Shown in pieces: positions 27,037 through 35,598 of a stretch of 61,698 nt of DNA. The stretch covers positions 1 to 61,698 of the forward strand of contig NZ_JAHLZF010000015.1 of the NCBI RefSeq assembly GCF_018967645.1, given 5' to 3'. A program made the position numbers and the translations under genes. The stretch comes from Allobacillus halotolerans. GTDB lineage: Bacteria > Bacillota > Bacilli > Bacillales > Alkalibacillaceae. Numbering within the stretch: position 1 is the first letter of the stretch; the number at the start of each line of letters is the position of its first letter. The notes beneath the pieces are model-generated. The model was not told where the DNA came from and did no database searches. It worked only from the letters and a program-made list of their open reading frames with translations.

Positions 27037-28785
27037 ATGCAAGAACATTTATATCGTTGGCGCAACAAGCAGCTAAGAGAACATGTTGCTATTATTGACG
27101 GAAAAATTTCACCGACGATCGTTTTAAAAAATGCGACTTTCTTAAATGTCTATATAAAAAAGTGGCAAACAGCAAATATTTGGATCTATGAGGATCGCAT
27201 TGTGTTTGTCGGCGAAGACATGCCGAAGAAAATGACAAACACTGAATTGGTCGATTGCTCCGGAGAATACCTTGTTCCTGGTTATGTTGAGCCTCATTCA
27301 CATCCATACCAGTTATATAATCCCCATTCCTTGGCGGAGTATGCATTGAAAAAAGGAACGACAACACTTGTTAATGACAACTTGATGCTTCTTTTATTAT
27401 TGGAAAAAAAGAAAGCGTTTTCTTTTATTGATAGTCTACAAGATATACCTGCTTCTCTTTTCTGGTGGGCTCGATTCGATTCGCAATCTGCACTCCGGGA
27501 AGAGGAAGAATTTTTAGATAATGAAGAAGTATTGGATTGGCTCAATCATGAAGCTGTCATTCAAGGGGGCGAACTGACGAATTGGCCTGAAATTTTAAAA
27601 GAAGATGACTTATCCCTATATTGGATGCAGGAGACGAAGCGGCTTCGTAAGTCCGTGGAAGGTCATTTCCCAGGCGCTTCCATCCGAACCTTGTCAAAAA
27701 TGAAATTGCTTGGCGCGGATGGCGACCACGAATCGATTTCTGCGAAAGAATTGTATTTACGTTTGCAGTTGGGTTATTACGCAGCGATTCGCCATTCTTC
27801 CATTCGGCCGGACTTGAGAAATATACTAAAGGAGCTTACGGCTTACGATGTGAAGGTTTGGGATTATATGATGTTCACAACCGATGGAGCAACCCCTACT
27901 TTTTACGAAGAAGAAGGAATGATTGAACGCTGTATCGAAATAGCGATTGAAGAAGGGGTTCCCGTTGAAGAGGCGTATGCTATTGGCTCAATCAATGCGG
28001 CAAAATATTTTAATTTAGAGCATCGTCTTGGAAGTATTGCGCCGGGTCGCACAGCGCACATCAATTTCCTTTCTTCAAAAGAGAATCCAATACCTACTTC
28101 CGTTATGGCGAAAGGAAAATGGATTGTCCGAAATGGAGAAACAGCGAGCGATTACATGAAGCCAGTTGATTGGCCAGCCTATGATTTCAATCCGTTGAAA
28201 TTAGATTGGGAGCCTGATGCAGATGACTTACATATTTCGATGCCTTTTGGTATGGAAATGATGAGTGATGTATTGTTGAAGCCTTATGCCGTCAAAACGG
28301 AATCGAATAAAAATTTACTGTCCCGTTCAAATAACGAAGCGTATGTACTTTTGATGGATAAGGAAGGAAAATGGTTAACATCTACCTATATAAAAGGGTT
28401 TACCGATTCTCTTGGTGGACTTGCGAGCTCCTATTCCAATACAGGCGATGTCATTTTGCTCGGTAAGAAAAAGAGCGATATCCAGCTTGCATTCCAGCGA
28501 ATGAAGGAGCTAGGTGGAGGCATTGTTCTTGCACATAAAGGTGAAATCATTTTCGAACTACCTTTACGGTTACAAGGTGTTATGGCAAACTTAAAGATGG
28601 AAGACGTTATTGAAAAAGAGAGAGAATTGAAAAAGCTGTTACAAGAATTCGGTTATACATTTGGCGATCCTGTCTATACATTGTTATTTTTATCATCGAC
28701 ACATTTGCCCTATATCCGAATTACACCATCAGGAATTATTGATGTCATGAAAAAAGAAGTCTTGTTCCCGTCGATTATGCGTTAA
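27037..28785 (+). CDS. yerA: Adenine-deaminase-like amidohydrolase YerA
   Basis: 582-aa member of the AdeC branch of metal-dependent hydrolases. It has the metal-binding motif VEPHSHPYQL near residue 90, KGTTTLVNDNL, MMFTTDGATP and the late AYAIGSINAAKYFNLEHRLGSIAPG typical of adenine deaminases. The C-terminal half includes the AdeC-like GGGIVLAHKGEI. The first motif is HSH within EPHSHP rather than the usual GHVHIES, so deamination of adenine is not certain. ATG 27037 follows TGGAGG. Gene order yerA-yerB-yerC is kept. Confidence 0.85.
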   Translation: MQEHLYRWRNKQLREHVAIIDGKISPTIVLKNATFLNVYIKKWQTANIWIYEDRIVFVGEDMPKKMTNTELVDCSGEYLVPGYVEPHSHPYQLYNPHSLAEYALKKGTTTLVNDNLMLLLLLEKKKAFSFIDSLQDIPASLFWWARFDSQSALREEEEFLDNEEVLDWLNHEAVIQGGELTNWPEILKEDDLSLYWMQETKRLRKSVEGHFPGASIRTLSKMKLLGADGDHESISAKELYLRLQLGYYAAIRHSSIRPDLRNILKELTAYDVKVWDYMMFTTDGATPTFYEEEGMIERCIEIAIEEGVPVEEAYAIGSINAAKYFNLEHRLGSIAPGRTAHINFLSSKENPIPTSVMAKGKWIVRNGETASDYMKPVDWPAYDFNPLKLDWEPDADDLHISMPFGMEMMSDVLLKPYAVKTESNKNLLSRSNNEAYVLLMDKEGKWLTSTYIKGFTDSLGGLASSYSNTGDVILLGKKKSDIQLAFQRMKELGGGIVLAHKGEIIFELPLRLQGVMANLKMEDVIEKERELKKLLQEFGYTFGDPVYTLLFLSSTHLPYIRITPSGIIDVMKKEVLFPSIMR

Positions 28786-28818
28786 TGCAAATTTCAATTA
28801 AAAGGTAGTGGGGAAACG

Positions 28819-29877
28819 ATGAGAAAGTATTACGTTATTTTTACTTTATTAATGATTTTGGTAGTCACCTCCGCTTGTAGCGACGATGAAGAAACGAGCG
28901 AGGAACCGGCTGAAACGGAACAAAATCAAACGGATGACGAATCTACCGAGAATGAAAATGAAGAAATTGAAACGAAACCTCAATACACTTATCCATTGAA
29001 CGGAGAAGAATCTGAGGAAGAAGTGACGAATCGTGCGTTGGCGGTGATGATTAATAATCACTCAAAAGCTAGACCGCAAACAGGGTTGATTGATGCTGAT
29101 GTTGTATATGAATTTTTGGCTGAAGGACCGATTACTCGCTTTCTGGCAATATTTCAAAGTCAATTACCAGAAGCGGTTGGACCTGTACGAAGCGCGCGCT
29201 CTTACTATATAGAGACGGCCAAAGCACACGAAGCGTTGTACATTTATCATGGCGCAGCAAATTTCATTGAAGAAGATTTACGTGCCGGTTGGGTGGATAA
29301 TTTGAATGGAGCTTATTATGACGACGACGGATTTTTGTTCAAACGGGAATCCTTCCGAAGAGCCCCACATAATTCGTATGCGTTATTGGAAAATGCTTAT
29401 GAAGTCGCAAAACGGAATAATATAGAGACAGAAAAAGAGCATGACTGGCTCGGTTTTTATGAAGAAGATGAGCTGAGCGAAGTTGATGGTTCACCAGCAA
29501 CAGACATAACGATTGATTATTTCAGTAACTTAAGTGTTTCCTATGGATATGATGAAGCGACGAATACGTATGCACGTTTTGCCGATGGACAGCCATCTAC
29601 CGATTTAAACACAGAAGAACAGCTTCATTACGCAAATGTTTTAATATACGAAACACACCATGAGGTCATTGATAAGGCATTACGCCGGGACATTGACCGC
29701 GAATCGGGTGGAAAAGGATACTTGATCCAAAATGGTGTAGCAAAAGAAATTGAATGGAAAAATGTCGATGGACTAATGCTCCCATTTGTAGACGGGAAAG
29801 AAGCAAAATTAGTTCCCGGTAAAACATGGATCAACGTGATCCCACTAGGCATTGAAGAGAAAGTAACGATTCAATAA
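28819..29877 (+). CDS. yerB: DUF3048 lipoprotein YerB
   Basis: 352-aa lipoprotein; the signal ends VTSAC (Cys 20). A Glu/Thr-rich linker (21-55) precedes two DUF3048 parts: RALAVMINNHSKARPQTGL, then FLAIFQSQLPEAVGPVRSAR and a C-terminal part with VIYETHHEVI-like sequence and GKTWINVIPLG. The family is found outside the membrane in Firmicutes with unknown activity. It sits 33 bases after yerA and is probably co-transcribed. Confidence 0.88.
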   Translation: MRKYYVIFTLLMILVVTSACSDDEETSEEPAETEQNQTDDESTENENEEIETKPQYTYPLNGEESEEEVTNRALAVMINNHSKARPQTGLIDADVVYEFLAEGPITRFLAIFQSQLPEAVGPVRSARSYYIETAKAHEALYIYHGAANFIEEDLRAGWVDNLNGAYYDDDGFLFKRESFRRAPHNSYALLENAYEVAKRNNIETEKEHDWLGFYEEDELSEVDGSPATDITIDYFSNLSVSYGYDEATNTYARFADGQPSTDLNTEEQLHYANVLIYETHHEVIDKALRRDIDRESGGKGYLIQNGVAKEIEWKNVDGLMLPFVDGKEAKLVPGKTWINVIPLGIEEKVTIQ

Positions 29878-29920
29878 ACAACAAAGAATGGACAAGAAAA
29901 AACCTGGAGGAGGGTTTTAC

Positions 29921-30226
29921 ATGCAAATCGATAAATTGCGCGGGAAAGAATTGGATCAGTTTTTCAAAGGAATTCTTGCATTGAAAGACGTTGAAGAATG
30001 TTATAAGTTCTTTGACGATGTAGCAACGGTCAATGAAATCCAAGCACTCGCACAACGAATGGATGTCGCTCGGATGCTTCGTGAAGGCCACACGTACCAA
30101 CGAATTGAGGAAGAAACGAATGCCTCAACGGCGACGATTTCACGCGTAAAACGAAGCTTGAATTACGGCAGTGAAGGATACGAAATGGTATTCGGTAGAA
30201 TTTATGCAGATGAAAAAGAAGAATAA
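29921..30226 (+). CDS. yerC: TrpR-like regulator YerC
   Basis: 101-aa YerC/YecD-family helix-turn-helix protein. The HTH reads MLREGHTYQRIEEETNASTATISRVKRSL near residues 55-83, preceded by FDDVATVNEIQALAQRMDVA. ATG 29921 has GGAGGAGG seven bases upstream; the open frame extends to 29888 without a better site. It is the last gene of the yerABC group and has a terminator just behind it. Targets unknown. Confidence 0.9.
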   Translation: MQIDKLRGKELDQFFKGILALKDVEECYKFFDDVATVNEIQALAQRMDVARMLREGHTYQRIEEETNASTATISRVKRSLNYGSEGYEMVFGRIYADEKEE

Positions 30227-30235
30227 ATGAGTAAA

Positions 30236-30268
30236 AAATCCGTTCCGTTTAAGGGAGCGGATTTTTTT
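30236..30268 (+). terminator. Terminator of yerABC
   Basis: AAATCCGTTCC-gtttaag-GGAGCGGATTT followed by T. Between here and 30454 no gene is credible; two short direct repeats (TCAACGCCCGAATG at 30297 and a shorter one at 30349) are present. Confidence 0.85.
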
Positions 30269-30454
30269 ATGTGTGAAAATGGAGATATTTGGACGATCAA
30301 CGCCCGAATGAGTGCCAAATCAGCACGAAAGGTCGTCGAGAAGCGGTCTCAACGCCCGAATGGAGTTCATAAAAGTAGCTTCGGTCGAAGAGAAACCGCG
30401 CGACTATTGATTCATAAAGCGAGAGGTGTATTCAGTTGAATAGACAATCGTTTT

Positions 30455-30793
30455 TTACCCAACCAACACATATCCAATTGAAAAACAGATGCCTATTCCA
30501 ATAAAGCTGCTCGCGATATAAAAGGCCGCAGTTAGATATTTTTTCCCACGAAGCATGTCCACTGTTTCAACGCTGAACGTCGAGAAAGTTGTGAAGGCTC
30601 CGAGAAAACCAGTGCCAAGTAAGAGAGTATTTGGCCCACTCGACATGGCGGCGATTACGATTCCTAATAAAAAAGATCCAATTAAATTGATAGTGAGTGT
30701 TCCCCAAGGAAATACATTTGTTTTAGAAAATAATAGAGAGAGCACATATCGAGTGATCGCACCGAATGCTCCACCGATCATGACGTGAATCAT
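30455..30793 (-). CDS. crcB2: Fluoride channel subunit CrcB (second of pair)
   Basis: 112-aa membrane protein with four helices, the Fluc/CrcB family that forms dual-topology fluoride channels. Signatures: GGAFGAITRY, GTLTINLIGSFLLG and GTGFLGAFTTFSTFS. ATG 30793 overlaps the TGA of the upstream crcB copy (ATGA) and has GAAGGTGA upstream. Bacilli often carry two crcB genes of opposite orientation in the membrane that form a heterodimer. Confidence 0.92.
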   Translation of the reverse strand: MIHVMIGGAFGAITRYVLSLLFSKTNVFPWGTLTINLIGSFLLGIVIAAMSSGPNTLLLGTGFLGAFTTFSTFSVETVDMLRGKKYLTAAFYIASSFIGIGICFSIGYVLVG

Positions 30794-31164
30794 TTTGTCA
30801 CCTTCTTTTCCATCCAAATAAATCCACTGAGTGCTGCGAGTATTCCTCCAATTAAGGTTGCTGATGCGTAAGTGACCAAGTAAGTATATTGCTCGCTATC
30901 AATGAACGTGAAAAAATCGAAGGCTACTGTAGACATTGTTGTAAATCCACCACAAAACCCAGTCCCTAATAATAATTGGAAGATGTACTTTTCTGGATGT
31001 GTGATGAAGTAGGCTACGATTGCTCCTAATAGGAAGCTTCCCAGGATATTGACGCTAAATGTTGCTATGGATGGTGTGTCAGCAAGTAAGCGGGCGATCA
31101 TGTACCGAAAGCCGCTTCCTAAAGCGCCTCCTAAGCCGACGGCCAATAAATAGTGTAATTTCAT
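30790..31164 (-). CDS. crcB1: Fluoride channel subunit CrcB (first of pair)
   Basis: 124 aa, four helices, with GLGGALGSGFRYMIARLL, FSVNILGSFLLGAIV and GTGFCGGFTTMSTVAFDFF. It exports fluoride together with the next gene. TAGGAG precedes the ATG. I looked for a fluoride riboswitch in the ~115-base leader and saw none, so regulation differs from many crcB operons. Confidence 0.92.
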   Translation of the reverse strand: MKLHYLLAVGLGGALGSGFRYMIARLLADTPSIATFSVNILGSFLLGAIVAYFITHPEKYIFQLLLGTGFCGGFTTMSTVAFDFFTFIDSEQYTYLVTYASATLIGGILAALSGFIWMEKKVTK

Positions 31165-31279
31165 CGAAATACTCCTAGTTTTTGTTTCTTTTATTCTAAC
31201 ATGTTCATTCTGTTAGAGGTTCAAACTGCATAACTTCGGGTAATCCAATAGATAGATTGTATTATTGAGGTGAACCGTT

Positions 31280-32650
31280 ATGTTTCTATTATTAAGTGCG
31301 ATTTCGGCACATCGTTCTTATAAAAAATTGGATGAATATCTTCAAAAAGACGATATTGAGTCATTTAGGCATGAATTATTACGTTTGCATCCATATAATC
31401 AGATGACCTGGTTTGAGCAATTACAAAATCCTTCCTTACGAAAAAAGGTTTATGAATCTTTATCAGCTAAGGAATTTGCTGAGATATTTCAAAAATTGAA
31501 AGTGAAGGATCAAGTAGAAAAGATTCAAGAGTTAGATGAAACCTACCAGGCTGAAGTTTTTTCAGCGATGTCAACGAATCGATTAGCCGATTTATTTAAT
31601 CGTTTGCCAGAGGATGTTATTCATCAATCGATTGATCAAATGGATGCTGAACAAGCACGGACAACAATGCAGCTGATGAAACATGAGGAAGGTACAGCTG
31701 GAGCGTTGATGACAACAGAGTTTGTTTCGTTAAATAAAGATTTGGCTGTTGAGCAGGCTATCGAGAAATTGCGAGAGTTTAGTGAGGACGCGGAGACGAT
31801 TTACTATATTTATATTGAAAATGACGATCATAAATTAGTAGGCGTCGTTTCGCTTCGTCATTTGTTGGCGGCTGAATCAAACCAGACATTAGAAAAAATT
31901 ATGAAGGAAGAAGTCATTCAAGTTTTTCAAGAGGAAGATCAGGAAGATATTGCGAAGCTGACGAAGGACTATGACTTGATTGCCATTCCTGTTGTTGACG
32001 AAGATTATCATTTATTGGGAATTATTATGGTCGATGAAATCATGGATGTCGTAGAAGAAGAAGCGACAGAGGACTTAGGTGAATTCGCTGCCTCTAGGGG
32101 CGCATTAGGTATTGAAATATCTGCGTTGATTGCTGCGAAAAAAAGAGCGCCGTGGATTATGGGATTATTGCTGATTGGGATGATTACAGCACAGATCATT
32201 AGCTTTTTCGAAAGTACGTTACAAGAAGTTGTGATGTTATCTGCGTTTATTCCTTTAGTGATGGGTGCTGCAGGAAACACGGGGACACAGACACTAGCAG
32301 TCATTGTTAGAAGTATTTCAAATGACGAAGTGAAAAAAGGTGTCTGGAAAATTATTTTACGGGAATTATCTGCAGGGTTCATGATCGGTATTTGCTCGGC
32401 TGCGGTTTTGCTTATCGTCATTCCGATTTTCTATAACGGAAATTGGCCACTGGCATTTATCGTCGGCGGCTCGGTTTTTCTCGCATTAGGATTTGCGACC
32501 TTCATTGGTTGTGTCATTCCAATTATTATTAACAAATTAAATATTGATCCGGCCGTTGCTTCAGGACCTTTTATAACCACGCTGAACGACATGGTTAGTA
32601 TCGTCATTTATTTCCTAATTGCAACATCATTTTTACAGTACTTGCAATAG
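31280..32650 (+). CDS. mgtE: Magnesium transporter MgtE
   Basis: 456 aa with an N-terminal superhelical MgtE_N domain (residues about 20-130), two CBS domains (about 135-260: LNKDLAVEQAIEKL, DYDLIAIPVVDEDYHLLGIIMVDE), a linker helix and five membrane helices. The pore signatures PLVMGAAGNTGTQTLAVIVR and PFITTLNDMVSIVIYF are intact. It imports Mg2+ and closes when Mg2+ binds the CBS region. ATG 31280 follows GAGGTGAA. No M-box leader is visible; the gene starts 115 bases from the divergent crcB1. Confidence 0.95.
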   Translation: MFLLLSAISAHRSYKKLDEYLQKDDIESFRHELLRLHPYNQMTWFEQLQNPSLRKKVYESLSAKEFAEIFQKLKVKDQVEKIQELDETYQAEVFSAMSTNRLADLFNRLPEDVIHQSIDQMDAEQARTTMQLMKHEEGTAGALMTTEFVSLNKDLAVEQAIEKLREFSEDAETIYYIYIENDDHKLVGVVSLRHLLAAESNQTLEKIMKEEVIQVFQEEDQEDIAKLTKDYDLIAIPVVDEDYHLLGIIMVDEIMDVVEEEATEDLGEFAASRGALGIEISALIAAKKRAPWIMGLLLIGMITAQIISFFESTLQEVVMLSAFIPLVMGAAGNTGTQTLAVIVRSISNDEVKKGVWKIILRELSAGFMIGICSAAVLLIVIPIFYNGNWPLAFIVGGSVFLALGFATFIGCVIPIIINKLNIDPAVASGPFITTLNDMVSIVIYFLIATSFLQYLQ

Positions 32651-32710
32651 AATATATTTAAGGGAAAAATACTAAAAAAGGATAGTTTGACCGCTACCCT
32701 TGGATTGCAG

Positions 32711-33030
32711 CTTTCTAATCGACGGAAGGCCCGAATTTTATTGCTCTATCGTCGAATAGAAACCCTCTAATCGACGGTAGGCTCGAATTTTCTTGCTCTA
32801 TCGTTGAATAGACGCACTCTAATCGACGATAGGGCCAAATTTTTTCACTCTATCGTTGAATAGACGCCTTCTAATCGACGGTAGGCTCAAATTTTCTTGC
32901 TCTATCGTCGAATAGACGCTCTCTAATCGACGGAAGGCCCAAATTTTCTTGCTCTATCGTCGAATAGAAGCCTTCTAATCGACGGTAAGGCCGGAATTTT
33001 CTTGCTCTATCGTCGAATAGACGCTCCGCA
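32711..33030. repeat. Six 52-bp units of paired inverted half-sites
   Basis: CTAATCGAC recurs at 32715, 32767, 32819, 32871, 32923 and 32975, exactly 52 bases apart. TCTATCGTYGAATAG recurs in step (32745, 32797, 32849 and so on to about 33020). The two are near-inverse copies: TCTAATCGACGGTAG versus the complement TCTATTCGACGATAG differ at two positions. Thus half-sites alternate in direction with centre spacings of about 32 and 20 bases. It lies between the convergent genes mgtE and glyS. The stretch holds no gene. Confidence 0.88.
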
Positions 33031-33046
33031 GCCCAGCCATAGCCAC

Positions 33047-33085
33047 AAAAAAATGACACCAAGTCAACGCTTGGTGTCATTTTTA
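33047..33085 (-). terminator. Terminator of glyS
   Basis: AAAAATGACACCAAG-tcaacg-CTTGGTGTCATTTTT; a strong hairpin with T runs on either strand, between convergent mgtE and glyS. Confidence 0.9.
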
Positions 33086-33087
33086 TA

Positions 33088-34470
33088 TTAATATTTCATT
33101 TTGTCAGCCAAAAAGGATTTTAGTTCGCTGATTGGCATTCTTGTTTGTTCCATTGTGTCGCGGTCGCGCACTGTGACTTGACCGTCTTCTTTGGAGTCGA
33201 AGTCGTATGTGATGCAATACGGTGTTCCGACTTCATCGTGACGGCGGTACCGTTTTCCGATTGAACCCGATTCGTCATAGTCGACCATGAAATCTGCAGC
33301 CAAGTCGCGGAATACTTCCTGTGCTTCTTCAGAAAGCTTCTTCGATAATGGGAAGACCGCTGCTCTATACGGTGCGATTGCTGGATGGAAATTCATCACT
33401 GTACGTGTTGTTCCATCTTCGAGTTCTTCTTCCTGATATGCATCGGCTAGGAAAGCAAGAGCCAAACGGTCTGCGCCTAATGATGGTTCGATGACGTAAG
33501 GGATATAACGCTCGTTTGTTTCCTGATCGATGTATTCAAAGTTCTCGCCGGAATGCTCTGCATGCTGTGTTAAGTCATAGTCCGTACGAGATGCAATACC
33601 CCATAGCTCACCCCAGCCGAATGGGAAGAGGTATTCCAGGTCAGTTGTTTCTTTACTGTAGTGAGATAATTCATCTTCATCGTGTTCGCGGCGTCGAATC
33701 AATTCTTTATTCAGTCCGAGGTTTGTCAGCCAGTTGTGACTGAAGTCTAACCAATAATCAAACCATTCTTTTTCTTGGCCTGGCTTACAGAAGAATTCGA
33801 TCTCCATTTGTTCAAATTCTCTCGTCCGGAACGTAAAGTTCCCTGGTGTAATCTCATTACGGAAACTTTTACCGATTTGTGCAATTCCGAATGGAACTTT
33901 TTTACGCATTGAACGCTGAACATTTTTGAAGTTCACAAAAATTCCTTGCGCTGTTTCCGGGCGCATAAAAATTTCATCTGAAGAGTCTTCGGTAACTCCT
34001 TGATATGTTTTAAACATCAAGTTGAATTGACGGATATCTGTAAAATCATCCGATCCACAATTCGGACAAGTAATGCCTTCTTCTTGAATGATTTTCTGCA
34101 ATTCGTCAAAAGGCAAGCCATCAACGACACGCTCTTCGCCTTTTGCTTCAAAATGATTTTCGATTAAATGGTCTGCGCGGTGGCGTGATTTACATTCTTT
34201 ACAATCGATCATTGGGTCATTGAAATTGCCTAAGTGACCGGATGCTTCCCACGTTTTTGGGTTCATCAAAATTGAAGCGTCCAAACCGACCATGTTCGGC
34301 TGTTCTTGGACAAACTTTTTCCACCAAGCATCTTTCAAATTACGCTTCACTTCTACTCCAAGTGGACCATAATCCCACGTATTTGCTAATCCTCCGTAAA
34401 TTTCAGATCCTTGGAAAACAAATCCGCGGTGTTTCGCATGATTGACAAGCTGTTCCATATCTTTCGCCAT
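33088..34470 (-). CDS. glyS: Glycyl-tRNA synthetase, single-chain class II type
   Basis: 460-aa homodimeric enzyme of the eukaryal/archaeal type, as in many bacilli (sometimes called glyQS), which charges tRNA-Gly. It begins [16 protein letters not shown] after a short leader and contains [15 protein letters not shown], motif 2 [25 protein letters not shown] and motif 3 [21 protein letters not shown] 34470 has AGGAGG eight bases upstream. A T-box leader upstream senses uncharged tRNA-Gly. Confidence 0.96.
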   Translation of the reverse strand: MAKDMEQLVNHAKHRGFVFQGSEIYGGLANTWDYGPLGVEVKRNLKDAWWKKFVQEQPNMVGLDASILMNPKTWEASGHLGNFNDPMIDCKECKSRHRADHLIENHFEAKGEERVVDGLPFDELQKIIQEEGITCPNCGSDDFTDIRQFNLMFKTYQGVTEDSSDEIFMRPETAQGIFVNFKNVQRSMRKKVPFGIAQIGKSFRNEITPGNFTFRTREFEQMEIEFFCKPGQEKEWFDYWLDFSHNWLTNLGLNKELIRRREHDEDELSHYSKETTDLEYLFPFGWGELWGIASRTDYDLTQHAEHSGENFEYIDQETNERYIPYVIEPSLGADRLALAFLADAYQEEELEDGTTRTVMNFHPAIAPYRAAVFPLSKKLSEEAQEVFRDLAADFMVDYDESGSIGKRYRRHDEVGTPYCITYDFDSKEDGQVTVRDRDTMEQTRMPISELKSFLADKMKY

Positions 34471-34500
34471 GTATATAGCCTCCTTCATAATCTGTTACAT

Positions 34501-34735
34501 AAAAAAATCTCGTCCACAGGGCATTAACTGCCCAGGGACGAGATGTGATCTCGCGGTTCCACCCTGCTTGACATGAACATCATGTCCGCTTTCAAAAAAA
34601 TACACTCCAGACTGCCTTTTCGCCAATACTTGCTTCAGGCTTACACCGTCCCTGAATCGCTTTTTGCAGAGGTGATTGGTTACTATTGGTCCTTCTTCGT
34701 GGGTTAATATGCATATTTCCTGAGAACATCGTAGC
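34501..34735 (-). ncRNA. T-box leader of glyS
   Basis: On the minus strand the antiterminator signature AGGGTGGAACCGCGAGA (34550-34566) is followed by a terminator whose stem arms are at 34508-34516 and 34535-34544, then T7 at 34501-34507. Upstream TCTGGAGTG and GGTGTAAGCC are typical of T-box leaders. I did not place the specifier codon with certainty. Uncharged tRNA-Gly should favour the antiterminator and raise glyS expression. The 5' limit is approximate. Confidence 0.88.
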
Positions 34736-34887
34736 ATAACGGAATCTTTTTCTCAACAAAATTGTGCGGAGGGAGCGGGAGGCCATCAAATTAATCCGAA
34801 TTGCTTAAGAAGAATCGGTGAAAGACACCCCCTGTTTCTGCTATAATAAGTGAGGTAAAGGTATGTAATTTTGGAGGCGTGTGTCGA

Positions 34888-35598
34888 ATGATTGAAGATT
34901 ACCGAATGTGGAGACACATTTTTAAATTAGATCCCAATAAACCAATCGATGATGAATCGTTGGAAAAAATCTGTGAGTCGGGTACAGACGCAGTGATCGT
35001 AGGTGGAACGGACGACGTGACACTAGATCAAGTGCTTGATTTGTTGGCAAGAATTCGACGTTACCAAGTGACGTGTATTTTGGAAGTATCCAACTTGTCG
35101 GCGGTCACACCAGGCTACGATTTTTATTTTATTCCAATGGTATTGAATACAGAAAATCCAAACTGGTTGATTGATTACCACCAGCAAGCCGTCAAGGAAT
35201 ACGGGGAGTTCATTGAATGGGAAGAGTTGAAAGCGGAAGGCTATATTATGTTGAATCCTCAGTCCAAAGCATACCAATGGACAGAATCGAAACAGGTAAC
35301 GGATGAAGATGTGATTGCTTATGCACAAGTAGCCGAACATTTAATGCATCTTCCTTTCGTTTATATGGAATACAGCGGTACATACGGAGATGTGAAGCTT
35401 GTGGAAAAAGTAAGTCAAGAACTCGATCAAAGTTTATTGATTTATGGTGGTGGAATTACCACGAAGGCAGAAGCGAGAGAAATGGCGCGGCATGCAGATA
35501 TCGTCGTTGTCGGAAACGTCATTTATGAAAATTTGAATGCAGCATTGCGAACTGTTCACGCGGTCCATTCAGTCGAGAAAATTAAGGGTGGGAAATAA
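34888..35598 (+). CDS. pcrB: Heptaprenylglyceryl phosphate synthase PcrB
   Basis: 236-aa TIM-barrel prenyltransferase that joins heptaprenyl diphosphate to glycerol-1-phosphate in Bacillales, giving an archaeal-like ether lipid. Features: HIFKLDPNKPIDDE, ESGTDAVIVGGTDDVT, FIPMVLNTENPNWL and the phosphate-binding YGGGITTKAEA and DIVVVGNVIYEN. ATG 34888 lies ten bases after GGAGG; a GTG at 34879 is too close. The stop is followed directly by pcrA. Confidence 0.95.
   Translation: MIEDYRMWRHIFKLDPNKPIDDESLEKICESGTDAVIVGGTDDVTLDQVLDLLARIRRYQVTCILEVSNLSAVTPGYDFYFIPMVLNTENPNWLIDYHQQAVKEYGEFIEWEELKAEGYIMLNPQSKAYQWTESKQVTDEDVIAYAQVAEHLMHLPFVYMEYSGTYGDVKLVEKVSQELDQSLLIYGGGITTKAEAREMARHADIVVVGNVIYENLNAALRTVHAVHSVEKIKGGK

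Noticed and set aside
30297-30420. Direct repeats TCAACGCCCGAA and TTCATAAA suggesting another phased array
   Set aside because: Spacings are 52 and 45 bases with no further copies; too few to claim a period.
30227-30439. 70-codon frame after yerC
   Set aside because: It reads through the yerC terminator hairpin and T run and has no ribosome site of its own.
31165-31279. Possible fluoride riboswitch before crcB1
   Set aside because: The conserved aptamer blocks are not found in the leader.
32711-33030. CRISPR array
   Set aside because: The whole 52-bp unit is repeated, with no unique spacers and no cas genes in the window.
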